Source: Aptenodytes patagonicus
Lineage: Eukaryota; Chordata; Aves; Sphenisciformes; Spheniscidae
Length of the DNA: 64,000 bases
Direction: 5' to 3'
Assembly (NCBI RefSeq): GCF_965638725.1
Contig: NC_134975.1
Coordinates: forward strand, 1,562,179 to 1,626,178
In this document: one piece after another, positions 50,278 to 59,984 of the stretch
Position numbering within the stretch: the stretch's first letter is position 1
Layout: every line of letters begins with the position of its first letter
Notes under the pieces: model-generated
Databases searched by the model: none
What the model was told of the DNA's origin: nothing
Seen by the model: only the letters and a program-made list of their open reading frames with translations
Translations under genes and position numbers: made by a program

Positions 50278-50283
50278 TTTATT
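50278..50283 (-). promoter_or_regulatory. TMPRSS12: Probable TMPRSS12 poly(A) signal
   Basis: TTTATT on the + strand (AATAAA on the minus strand), about 91 bases past the stop codon. It is the first canonical signal downstream of TMPRSS12. Confidence 0.55.
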
Positions 50284-50373
50284 CTGAAAGGGGAGTTAGC
50301 GCTCTTTTCAAAGTTTTAACGGGCAGGCCAAGCCTCTGCGACGATGACGCGGTGGTTTGTCCCTTTAGAACGT

Positions 50374-53300
50374 CTACGCAAGTACTGTACGTATCGCAGT
50401 CAGAAAGATGGTAAGTGTGCTGCTCACGGGATTCACAGCCTTGTTGCTCAACAGAAGTTCAGATTTTATCCATCTTCTGTATTGAGATAAACGGACATAG
50501 ATCCCGGGAAATTTTGGTCGGCCACAGCCAACTCCAAAACTAGCAATCCCTATGAGATAGTATTTGTCGGTACTAGGGTGATAGCACGCTAAAGGTCCAC
50601 CGCTGTCTCCCTGTAAATAAACAATACGAAAAACTAGTAACATACGTTCCCTTCCAGGAGTCAATGTAGAATTAAGGCAGTAATGCATCCACTTCTTCCC
50701 CCCCCCCCCTTTTTTTAATCAGCTAAGTTAACTGGACAGTAATAATGACAGTAATACATGGATAGTAGTACACGGACAAATTAAGATAAAATTCAGTGAT
50801 GCTGGGTGATACTGCCTTGACTGGAATACCGTGCCTGCATTAGTTTGTGTCTTTAGCTGAAGTTTCGTTGTTGTTTTTGGTTTTGCACCTTTTCATTCCA
50901 AGGCTTGTCTCCCTAAACTTTCTCACTCATCAGTTAATAGGAGAATATATTGTCCACACAACGTGTAAGTACCAAGAAACACGGCAATGAATACACAACC
51001 CTGAATCTTTGCCGTATCACCTACTTAAAGGAAAACTGCTGAGGGAAGCAGGAAGTATATCCGACAAAGTACTTACAAATACGTTATGGCTTTTAATTAT
51101 AAATGTCTCCGTGTCACAACTGGTGCCCCAGCGTTTGCACACTAGTGCTTTTGACCCGAGAACTGTCTTTTCTGAGAAGGAGATGCTGATTGCTCAGCAT
51201 TTACATAAAAACTTTGCCGTACCACTGAACCGTATCACTTTCCAATGCTGCTGCTCTCTTTCAAAAGCATAAAACCGGGCAAGACGCTTGTGTGCTTCAC
51301 ACACGCTATGGATGTACAACAGTGATACGCGTGTGTGTAGCCATACGTATGTTTGTGTAATGTTATATCATTTAGTGACATCTCTGTGGCAAGCGGTGTA
51401 TAAATATGTTTGCGGTCTTTCTCCTTTCACTTATTCTTGTCTTCTGCTGAGTATCGCTGAATTCTTCGTGTATGTTTTTGAGATGTGTTTTTTCTTTGGA
51501 ATCACCATCTCATCTCTCTTTCTATTTACGATGCTGCTTTTGCAGTTTGACACGTTTTCTCTTTAGTATTTTTGCCATTTTAATTAATTACGCTACAAAT
51601 GCTGCTCATCATGATGCCCCCGAGACTCTGGCTTGGGGCTTTCCATAGTGGCAGGTCGGGCACGGTGTTCATTCTTACCTGACAGGTATCGGTGCCTCCT
51701 GATCGGGAGCCAGCACAAATCATGTTGTTGTTAACCAGACCTCCATACGCATCAGAACTGTTACAGATGCTAGAAGGAATGATTTCCACTTGTGCTTCTT
51801 TTAACACAGCCGAAGTTTTACCTTTAATGGAAGACGGCATATAGAAAGGTAAAATATTTATGCTGTTGTGTGTAGCAATTCTTACTGTGCTCTTTTTTTC
51901 CCTGTTCAGCTAGCTTAAGCATGTTTCAGTACGTGTTTAGACGTGTGCCTAATGGAGAGATTGTGCCTACTTCTAACAGATTTAAACTTAAGTGGGTTAA
52001 GGATTTGCAGACTTTGATTTGATGTCGTTTTTGCAATTCTTATTCTGAAGAAACATTGATGATAACAATACTGCTTACTAGCCTTGCTCAAAACGCTCAC
52101 CTCAAAATAAGAGGTGACTTACCAAGCAAGCTTATATGATCCCCACAAGATGGGGATTCCACACAAGAAAGATGCACGCCACCAGCTGCCATCATACCAA
52201 GTTTGTGCTCATTGTGATGAAAGAGAGAATTTGAGGGAGTGCAGCCATTTGTAAAATCCGTGGGGACCCCTAAGTTCACAATGCACGGCATCAGAATTGT
52301 TTTTCAGTAAAAAAGCTATTTCTAGCAGACAACATTGAGTAGCTGTACCATGAATCTGAAAGTCAGGCTAGTTTATTTTCCTTTTTTCATGTTATACGTG
52401 GAAGAAAGGCTAGAAAATTTACGCCTTTGGTTACATCTGTGTAGATCTAATCTGCTTTCAGTGGAAAAAACACTGAAAGATAATCAATCGCGGAAGGATT
52501 TAATGACGTTGTGTGATGAGACCATAACCTGAACAAATTCAGTTCTCTCTCGGTGAGCTTGAGGGTCTGGAACCCCGTATTAGTTACGTAGCTTAGAACT
52601 TGATCAGCACCGCAAGCAAATTTTTACCTTTTTCTGCTGTTCGTCCCCAACCGCTAATAAAGCATTCTGTTTCATTGTCAGTGTATGGGTAACGGTGTGC
52701 GGGAGGTAAGCAGATAGGCTGAATGTAGTCACTGTAGCGTACTGCGGAATCAAGTTCAAATAATGCAATATCATTTTCAAATGTTTCTCTCTTGAATTCT
52801 GGGTGCACAGTGATGCTTCTAATATTTCTTTTTGCTGCGTGTTCGCCGTGTTCCCAAAGGTTATGCACGCCCAAAAGAGCTCTCCAGGAATGTGGGTCCC
52901 TACGAGAGAATTGATGTATTTTTTACAATTACGTTAAAGTCAATGCGTTTCTTGATGGCATTGTTTTAACCGATTGTTTCACTGTTGGCTTATGCGCCTT
53001 TAGGAATATACATTGAAAATTCTGTAGTAAATATTTTCTGGAACATATTTGGCTAATTTCATTTTGTCTGTTTTGAACACTCGCTTTGCCTAATGCTGGT
53101 TATGGCTGTTCTAAGGTGAATTCAGATTAATGATTTAAGCTGATACTCAGATTTTGCTTCCCACCCCACCTCAGCAGAGGCCTCCCGGGAGATATTCTTT
53201 TGAAAAAGATAAAACCACGGATTTATTTTGCAGAAAGGAAGCGGTCTTATACCCAGAATGCTTGTAAAGACTGTGCTTGTACCTAGATTTGGGAAATCCA

Positions 53301-55169
53301 TTAACTAGAAGTTACAAATAATGAGTATCAACTTAATATTAAATTTAGAAATAGTCATTCAGACCTCATTTCTAGTCAAGTATGTTGAAAAAATCTTCAC
53401 TGACAATAAGTGAGAATTGAATTTGGCCTGTGATGAGCAAAGGGCAGGCTGTAAAATTCAGATTAACCTCCAAAATTCTCCAGAGTGTAAGATAAAAATT
53501 AAATTGATTGTTTGCGATATAATGCCTCTCTAAATCAATGTTTGTAAAAGTGCATTTAAAGAAACAAGGAACTGATCTACCAAGGTCCTGATAAATGGTA
53601 AAATTCCAAAGTTCAGCGATTTTTACAGTTCAGTTCCCCTCAGGTCATGGTTATGTCAACACAGTCGACATGAACTTGCATGAACTAGTGTGCAGATTTT
53701 GCAACTGTGTTAAAGACTAAAGACAACAGTGATCAGATAGCAATTCTGCTGCATTTCAGCTGCAAGTACAGTTAAAAGCCCTGTTCTAAGGCATGTTTTT
53801 ACCATATTGTCCAAAAAAAAAAAACAGTTAAGTGCTAAATTGTTCATTCTATTAAACAGGAAAAAATGGAAATAGTGTTAAAACTAATGAATTGTAACAT
53901 TTCTAATCTAAATATTGCAACATTTGCTTTCTGCAGTGAATCTATTAATCAGAAAAATTAGAGCTCCGTGAAAAAAAAAAAAGCCCCCAACCTAACCTAA
54001 ACATCACCTGGCTCAAAAACAAATGACCCTTTATTAAAATAACAAAGGTTGTTCTGGGCCAAGCCAGAAGCGCGTATCCAAGACTTCCTGATGTTGACTT
54101 ATAAAGACATAACTTTGCATCCTGTGCTGGGCCGGCGGCCGTCACCACACATGACCATTACGGCAAAGGTGACAAGGGGACGGTGTTTGGTCCTTAGCGC
54201 CACGACCAGTCCCTCCTACGGGCCGTATCGGTAAACAGGAGCTGCACAGGTTGGGTCTGCACATCGGTTCTGCACTGTGAGAGCTCAGTCCGTGTGTGTC
54301 CCGTTGATTTGTTCAGAGACACCACAGGTGATGCTTTGCTGACCTACTATGCCATCCTCATGCGTAATAGAAAGAGGTACTGGCAGGAATACATACTTCC
54401 TTCGTGTAACGCAGTGGCCCGCGGTAAGTACTGAATTCTCATTAGCTAAAGCTCCACCACAAACGTGCGCAAATTGTACACCAGCTTGGTGAATCTGGAG
54501 GCTAACTGACCACGGCCACGCTCCGATCTGAGCGTCGTGTCCACCTACGATCCGGGATCCTGAGACGCTGTCTAAGAGCGGCCGTTGTCCGCACTCTGCA
54601 AAACAGAAGTCAGTTGTATCGTTCAAACTGGAAAACAGAGCAGCATTGGGTGGGGGGGGGGGGGGGGGGGGGTTGGTTTTTGTTTCAGGTTTTTTTTTTT
54701 TTTATAATCTACAGTGTTACTTGCTGCAGGATTGTTGATGTTTGCGGCTGGAGCCCGGCTTCTGCAGATCCCAGGGCTGTTTTCTTGGGTTGTATGAAAT
54801 GTGTGTATTTCATCTGGTTACATACGGATTTCTTGTGTACATTGAGGGTAAGCAGGTTCCAGTCGCTGCTGCTTTATGAATTCATCAGCTTTAGGTGTGC
54901 AAATTGTACACCGGCTGTGTACAATGTCTAGATGAAGTTTTCCCGTGCGTCTGGGGGGAGCCATGGGACACCACAGCCCGTCCCCGTGTCCCCCCCCCCC
55001 CCGCCCTTTCAGGCCCTTAAACTGCCCGCCACGGCCCTTCCCACCCTCGCTGCTCCGGTATAGCCACCGTACCCTCAGTGGAAGCCCGCGGGGCCGCCAC
55101 CCCGGGCGGGGTGCCCGCCAGGACCGGCAGCAGCAGCAGCAGGGCGGCGCCGGGCCGCCCCCGCCGCAT
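50374..55169 (-). CDS. TMPRSS12: TMPRSS12, trypsin-like transmembrane/secreted serine protease 12
   Basis: S1-family protease; in mammals it is testis-enriched and the mouse gene is needed for male fertility. Five exons on the minus strand: 55169-55073, 54595-54397, 52899-52628, 51821-51679 and 50610-50374 (stop TAG). Phases agree, giving 315 residues. The chosen Met starts a signal peptide ([19 protein letters not shown]); a longer in-frame start at 55277 buries it. The activation site is SR-IVGG at 47/48. The triad is His about 93 in LTAGHC, Asp about 142 in ENDIALF, and Ser about 240 in GDSGGP. Asp six residues before that Ser predicts cleavage after Lys/Arg. The oxyanion and disulfide cysteines are present. 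The C-terminal tail is only weakly hydrophobic ([15 protein letters not shown]), so a membrane or lipid anchor is uncertain. Human TMPRSS12 has 348 residues and also five exons. Confidence 0.93.
54652..54672 (+). repeat. Uninterrupted G21 run in TMPRSS12 intron 1
   Basis: Twenty-one consecutive G on the + strand (C on the transcribed sense strand), followed by a T run at 54691-54704. It lies 57 bases upstream of the exon 2 acceptor in gene sense. The exact length may be unreliable, since long G runs are hard to sequence. Confidence 0.9.
54865..54930 (-). pseudogene. Possible decayed partial duplicate of TMPRSS12 exon 2
   Basis: On the minus strand this intronic stretch reads GCCGGTGTACAATTTGCACA, then AGCTGATGAATTC. 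Exon 2 reads GCTGGTGTACAATTTGCGCA, then, after extra bases, AGCTAATGAGAATTC. A 22-base window (54465-54486 against 54895-54916) differs at only two positions, and the second block follows in the same order. This suggests an old tandem copy with an internal deletion. Chance similarity is not excluded. Confidence 0.35.
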
Positions 55170-55345
55170 CCTCCGTCGAGGGAGACAAAATGGCGGCGCG
55201 GCGGGACCGCCCCGGCCCGGCCCGGCCCGGCGCGCGGGGGCGCCGCCAAGGGCGGCTGAGGCGGCGGCGCCTCTCAAAGAAACTTCCCGAGCGCGTCACG
55301 TTAAACACGAGTATTTTAATCCTCCAGTGGCACAACAGTGTTAGA
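54945..55345 (-). promoter_or_regulatory. TMPRSS12: CpG-rich TMPRSS12 promoter and exon 1 region with YY1-type site
   Basis: GC- and CpG-rich stretch around the first coding exon. AAAATGGCGGC at 55187-55197 (+ strand) is a full match to the YY1 consensus and lies 18 bases upstream of the TMPRSS12 ATG, where YY1 sites often mark the start of transcription. The site is antisense to the gene. GC content is unusual for a germ-line-restricted gene and may mark broader activity. Confidence 0.55.
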
Positions 55346-56008
55346 ACCGATTAACCGCGCAGGGGCGGGCAGGCAGCCAAGTGACCGAGAGGCTTCGGTG
55401 TTATGTGGGGAGGCAGGGTGAGTGCCTGCCCTCCCCCATCCCGCCCACCAGCCTTTATGTAAATAAATACTCGCGGCTGAGCAGAAGTTCGGCGCTAAGG
55501 GTTTGCATCTGGCCGTTTAGTTCTGTGAGGCTGGAACGTGAACAGCCGTGACGGAGCGTGGGGTGAGGGGAGCAGGTCGAGCCCAGCGCCGGCGTGCAGC
55601 GGCTCACCGAGGCCCGGCTGTTTCCCAGCGCGGGGAAGGCCTGAAGGAATCCCTTCCCGGAGTTAACCAGACGTAGGCAGGAGTTCCCTTAATGCGTTTT
55701 CTTTCCTTTCTGCCTGCTGGGCTGTTTTGCGCTCTCCTGCAGCCTCCTCCCGGGATCCTCCATGGGCTGCGCTGGGGGCCAGTGAGGCACCGTCAGCAGC
55801 ACAGGGGCTTCAAAGATGTTTAGAAAACTGACTCTTATCTTCTCATTTGATGCTTGAATCCGAAACTTAATTAAAGTCCTTCACCGTGTTACCTAGATTC
55901 GGACGTCTGGATTAGCCTATGCCCTGTTGTTTGCGTTGATTATGTCAAGGAATTTGGGGGGGGGGGGGACACGACGACAGGGGAGAAGGCCCAGCAGGGC
56001 GGTGGGAG
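55170..56008. other. Short spacer between METTL7A copy 1 and TMPRSS12
   Basis: Only about 840 bases separate the METTL7A copy 1 stop from the TMPRSS12 start, both genes pointing left. The right part must hold the METTL7A 3' UTR, but I found no AATAAA or ATTAAA on the minus strand before about 55,313 (ATTAAA). A G13 run lies at 55956-55968. No coding exon is visible. Confidence 0.5.
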
Positions 56009-57714
56009 TTACTTCACGGCGTACCCGATGATGTGAGGCTGAATGGGCGTCCAGGGCAGCGCTACGCTTATGTGTTGTAATTTCAGCTCCGAGAAGCTGG
56101 CCTGTTCGAGATTCTTCCATATCTCTCTCGTTAGGCAGCATCCATCAAAGACGAGTTTCCAAGTCGGATAGCAGATCTGCTGCCAAAAATACTTCCAGCT
56201 GGAATGATCAGCGGCCACGTGCTCTAAGAAATAGAAAGCGCCTCCCTGGGAAAAACAAGGTCGTCTTACAGAGCTGCAGCAGGCGCTGGGGTTACGCCGA
56301 ACTTCTCCCTCCATCCCACCTCCTCTCAAATACAGACCAGTGCCTGTGCAGTTTGCTCGCTCATCAGTATTCTCCCACCCCTTCCCTGCCCGCTTTTTGC
56401 TTTTGTGGTGTCAGTTGGAACTAATGTAAGCAGGAAGCTTCCAGAGATTCAAAATGCCTATTCAAAAAGCGTGAAGGATGTACTTATTTGATCCCTCTTT
56501 TGTTATCACAATAGTTTGTGGTCTTTTTGTTTCAATTACAGTTGCTAGCATGTCATTTTTTCTGAAGGAAACTAAGAGAAATGTGTAAATCCTACTCAAA
56601 CTCATCAGGTTTTGACAACCCAGAGGGTTGTCTTGAAAACGCCATTTTAAAGGCTGAAAGTCTATTGCAAAAATACCCCAGCAAAACAGCTTTTTTTAAT
56701 CTTTAGCTTGATTAGTATACCACAGGGAATGAAGGCATTTAATTAGACTGTTTTAGTCATACAGGTCGATCAGCCCCACTTCTAAGAGGCTAAAGCAGCT
56801 CATTTAAAATGCAGACTTTCAGTCTTGATCAGAGAGCTTCCCACCCAAAGAAAATCTGGTGTGTGTGGGGAGAGACAACGCCACAGGAACCAGTTCTGCT
56901 TTAAATGATATACCGTAATTACTTCTCAAATTAGTGGCAGTTCTAGTTACCAGACTATGTTATTTTTAGGGGTTTACTTTTAAGAATAGGACAGGCTGAC
57001 CAGTATGTTGCTACTGCTTTGTACCATTTAGCAGTGCAGAGTGGTTATAAATCCGATTTAACTAGGGAAATAAACTGGGTCTGGTCTGTAAGCTCAAAAC
57101 CAACTTTTTTCTTTTTTTTTTTTTTTCCCTTTTTCTTTTTTTTCTTTTGGGGCAGTGCCTCTGGAATAGCTGATAAAGGTAATAACAAAACTTTTTATTC
57201 TGATACTCACTGGTCTGAGCACTCGCAGTACCTCCTTCAGGGTGCCGTTCACACTGTGCACAGAGCAGAGGACCAAGGTGCAGATGACGGCATCCACAGA
57301 ACCGCTGGGCACCTGGTGCAGGTCTTCTCCTGCAGCTACTAGGAAATGCTCGTAGTGGACGTGCTGGTTCTTGTTCATGCTTCTCGAAAGGCCTCGCTGG
57401 AAGTTGGGGTTTATGTCGGTGCACGTGACTTTGCAGCCTGGTGGGTAGAACTGGAAGTTAGCACCGCAGCCGGTCCCGATCTCCAGCAGCTTCAGCTCTC
57501 CTGAGGGGCTCGTGAAGTCAGGTAGATTACGAAATAGCTCCTGTTTCTGCTTCTTTGTTTTCCTCTCGTGAACTGCAGAAAACTTCTCTAAGAAATAAGG
57601 AAAGAAGATCTTCCTACAGAAAGGCTCCCATATGCCCAGGAACGATAGCAGGTAGATGGGCAAGGCAAGCAGTGCGAGGCAGGCACGGAGGAAGAGGACG
57701 CTGGCCTCTGTCAT
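56009..57714 (-). CDS. METTL7A: METTL7A / TMT1A copy 1, membrane thiol S-methyltransferase
   Basis: METTL7A (TMT1A) and METTL7B are SAM-dependent alkyl-thiol methyltransferases anchored to ER and lipid-droplet membranes. Two exons, 57714-57211 and 56245-56009, join in phase 0 (VLRP to GGAFYFLEH) and give 246 residues, close to the human 244. The N-terminal hydrophobic anchor covers about residues 6-29 (LFLRACLALLALPIYLLSFLG). SAM motif I is LLEIGTGCGANF, with E78, G80, G82 and G84. Also seen are YPPGCKVTCTDINPNF, the acidic ribose-binding region, and the family signature VICTLVLCSV. The C-terminus GYAVK matches human. Donor GTGAGT and acceptor TTTTTCCCAG are good. Copy 2 follows 2.3 kb upstream in the same orientation. 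Confidence 0.95.
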
Positions 57715-59868
57715 TTCCTGCGTGGGGCAGAGGATCCGTACTGAGCAAAACTAGTTCTTCTGTATATCAAAGCCCTTGAAATTCAGACCGAGCTGCATTC
57801 ATGTACTTGCCGTGTTCCTCTTGAAGCGTATTCAGCTCCTTGGATTGATCTGGTAGACTTTTCTCTAAGGCTGATTTCAAAGTCCGGTCACAGGCAAGGA
57901 AGGAGAAACAGGACTGCATACCCAACAGTTACCGCAGCGTCCCAGCTCCGGCCGAAGAGGCGCTGCCAGTCTGTTACGTAACCGGGATAAACTGGGCAGT
58001 ACAACTTTGTCTGTAACCACTGGCAAAATGTCATAAGATGCCCTAATTTGGTGTTCAGCAGTTTCAGGTTACAGTTCACATCTCTTAAAGCAACCGTATG
58101 TTGTCTTTAGTGAGCCGAAGGAAATTAATCTGACCTTTGGATTTGCTGTAGGCGTTTCGTTAGGAGTTTGATTAACATTGCATTTGTTTAAGAGTTCATT
58201 TACCACCCTGTTGTAAGTAGCTGGACGAGCTAGTCAGCTACTTGCTCCCTGCTTTCTCTGTGACAGCAGTTTTCAGTCTTTCCACTTTGTGGAGACCTAA
58301 AATACTTTGGTATGCGCATATGGGCTCCTTTGCAGTTAATGAGCTTGCTGTTCTTAGTTGTCTTTCAGACCTTTGATGGGAATCATGGAACAGAGATAAA
58401 ACAATTTATTAATTCAGTAATCACTGCATACAGTATATGGCTTGGTTTTATTAACTTTATAAGCTTGAGTCAACAATGAACAGTCCATTCTAGGCTAAAT
58501 GCATTCTGTAAAACTTTTTCAGGTTTGCAGTCGCCAGTGCTTTTTCAAAGGACTTGGTAGCGATGCAGATTAGCCCCCAGCATTCAATTGCCCTGCTCCA
58601 GGTGAGCCTGGTATAGGGAAAGGAGGACTTAAGGTCCCTAATGAAGGCAGTTCTATTGCGAATTGCGTTGGGAGAATTTTGTTTTTTCTGTTGAGTGATA
58701 GGTAGCCCCGTTGTCTGACGAGTTGCCTTCTCCCTCTAGTGGTAATAAAGCAAATATAAAATCCAGCGTACGGCAGTGTCGTTATTAGATTGCTTTATTA
58801 ACAAACTGTTGTCATACCTTCATACCTCCACCTTGTGGCAACTACGTTAGAGAAACAAATTTGAACAATGGGAATTACTTTCTGTGTAGACTAGTTGGAT
58901 GTGTATGGAGTACAAAATAAAGACATTAATGCATTATTTTCTTACAAGTATAATCTGTACCAGGTTTTAATTCCTTACTGCTATACTGCAGGAAATCACA
59001 GAAAAGGTTAAACAGCGGCCGAGAGAGCAGCACCTTCTCTCGGCATCGTAGGGGAGTTTAACTGGAAAACATTTCTAATGAAACTCCTGGCTTTTAGAAG
59101 AGACCTCTTTAAGGTGTGATCTAGATTTGGAGGGAGCATAGAAGATGAAGAGCTTAAGCATAGGTAAAACACGTTAGTAGAGCATGACAAAAGGGCTCTA
59201 AGGACATGGCTGATGTCCTCAGAGCAACAGCATTTGACACAGCAACAGCATTTTACAGCGGAGATGAGATTTCTGCCATCTGATTTAACAAATGCCAATT
59301 TTCTCCCAGTGTAAAGAGAAGTTCTGTTTTCTGCTTTGTAGGCGGCTGTTTCAAGTTAAAGCTGCGCCGACAGCATTAGCACCTAATGGCCAGTGAGAAC
59401 TATGCCTAGTGACCTGGTGGTGTAACGAGCACTTCCCTGAATAAACGAAAGTCCTGGCAGGGAGGACTGTACTGGCTCGGGCAAACAAACGCCTGCTCAT
59501 AGATACATTTCATAATGGGAAGGCTGAAATGAAAATGGTCGTACTGATGCCGTATCTATTATGCATGTGTCCTGTATCGGAAATGTTAGAAGTTGGGCAT
59601 TATTCTCTGCCCTTAGAGCCCTCTGTCCTCGCTTGCGTGTATCTTCTGTTCCCTTTCTTCCCTCTCCCCCTTCTCAAGTCTCTAAGATGCTGCCTCCTCC
59701 TTTATTTTGTATTGGACCGAAACGTGCTGTCTAGACTTCTTTCCAGTTTGCCCGCTCCCTGTGCGGCAGCTCTATTTCAGAGCTCTATCCAGAAAGCCTG
59801 TCTAACAAATGGAAGAACGCGATTCCCAGTCCGAATGCGCTGTGGGTGCTCACGAAGTTCTCCATACT
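57715..59868. other. Spacer between METTL7A copies
   Basis: About 2.2 kb containing the 5' flank of copy 1 and the 3' flank of copy 2. Open frames at 57888-58079 and 59008-59298 on the minus strand show no family resemblance. The second is Cys/Ser-rich because of a local duplication of AGCAACAGCATTT. No transposon or RNA gene is recognised. Confidence 0.5.
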
Positions 59869-59874
59869 TTTATT
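59869..59874 (-). promoter_or_regulatory. Probable METTL7A copy 2 poly(A) signal
   Basis: TTTATT on the + strand (AATAAA in gene sense), 111 bases after the stop. A second AATAAA at 59984-59989 overlaps the stop codon itself, and a third lies at 59701-59706. Confidence 0.45.
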
Positions 59875-59984
59875 CTGGGTAGCCAGCTGCTGTATATGAG
59901 CTGACCGTAAGGGTGAAAAACCTTCTATAGAGCACGAAAGGAGTACTGAAGGGAGGTCCTGCGTCCCAGAGTGCTCACGGTCAT

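Noticed and set aside
54818-55249. 143-codon minus frame starting upstream of TMPRSS12 exon 1
   Set aside because: It reads through the TMPRSS12 exon in the wrong frame and past its donor site. The spliced frame with signal peptide and E-C-G junction is far better supported.
57888-58079. 63-codon minus frame with a hydrophobic C-terminus
   Set aside because: Too short and without family resemblance to separate from chance.
59220-59260. Direct repeat AGCAACAGCATTT
   Set aside because: A two-copy local duplication of about 20 bases, with no array structure. There is no CRISPR-like pattern anywhere in the window.
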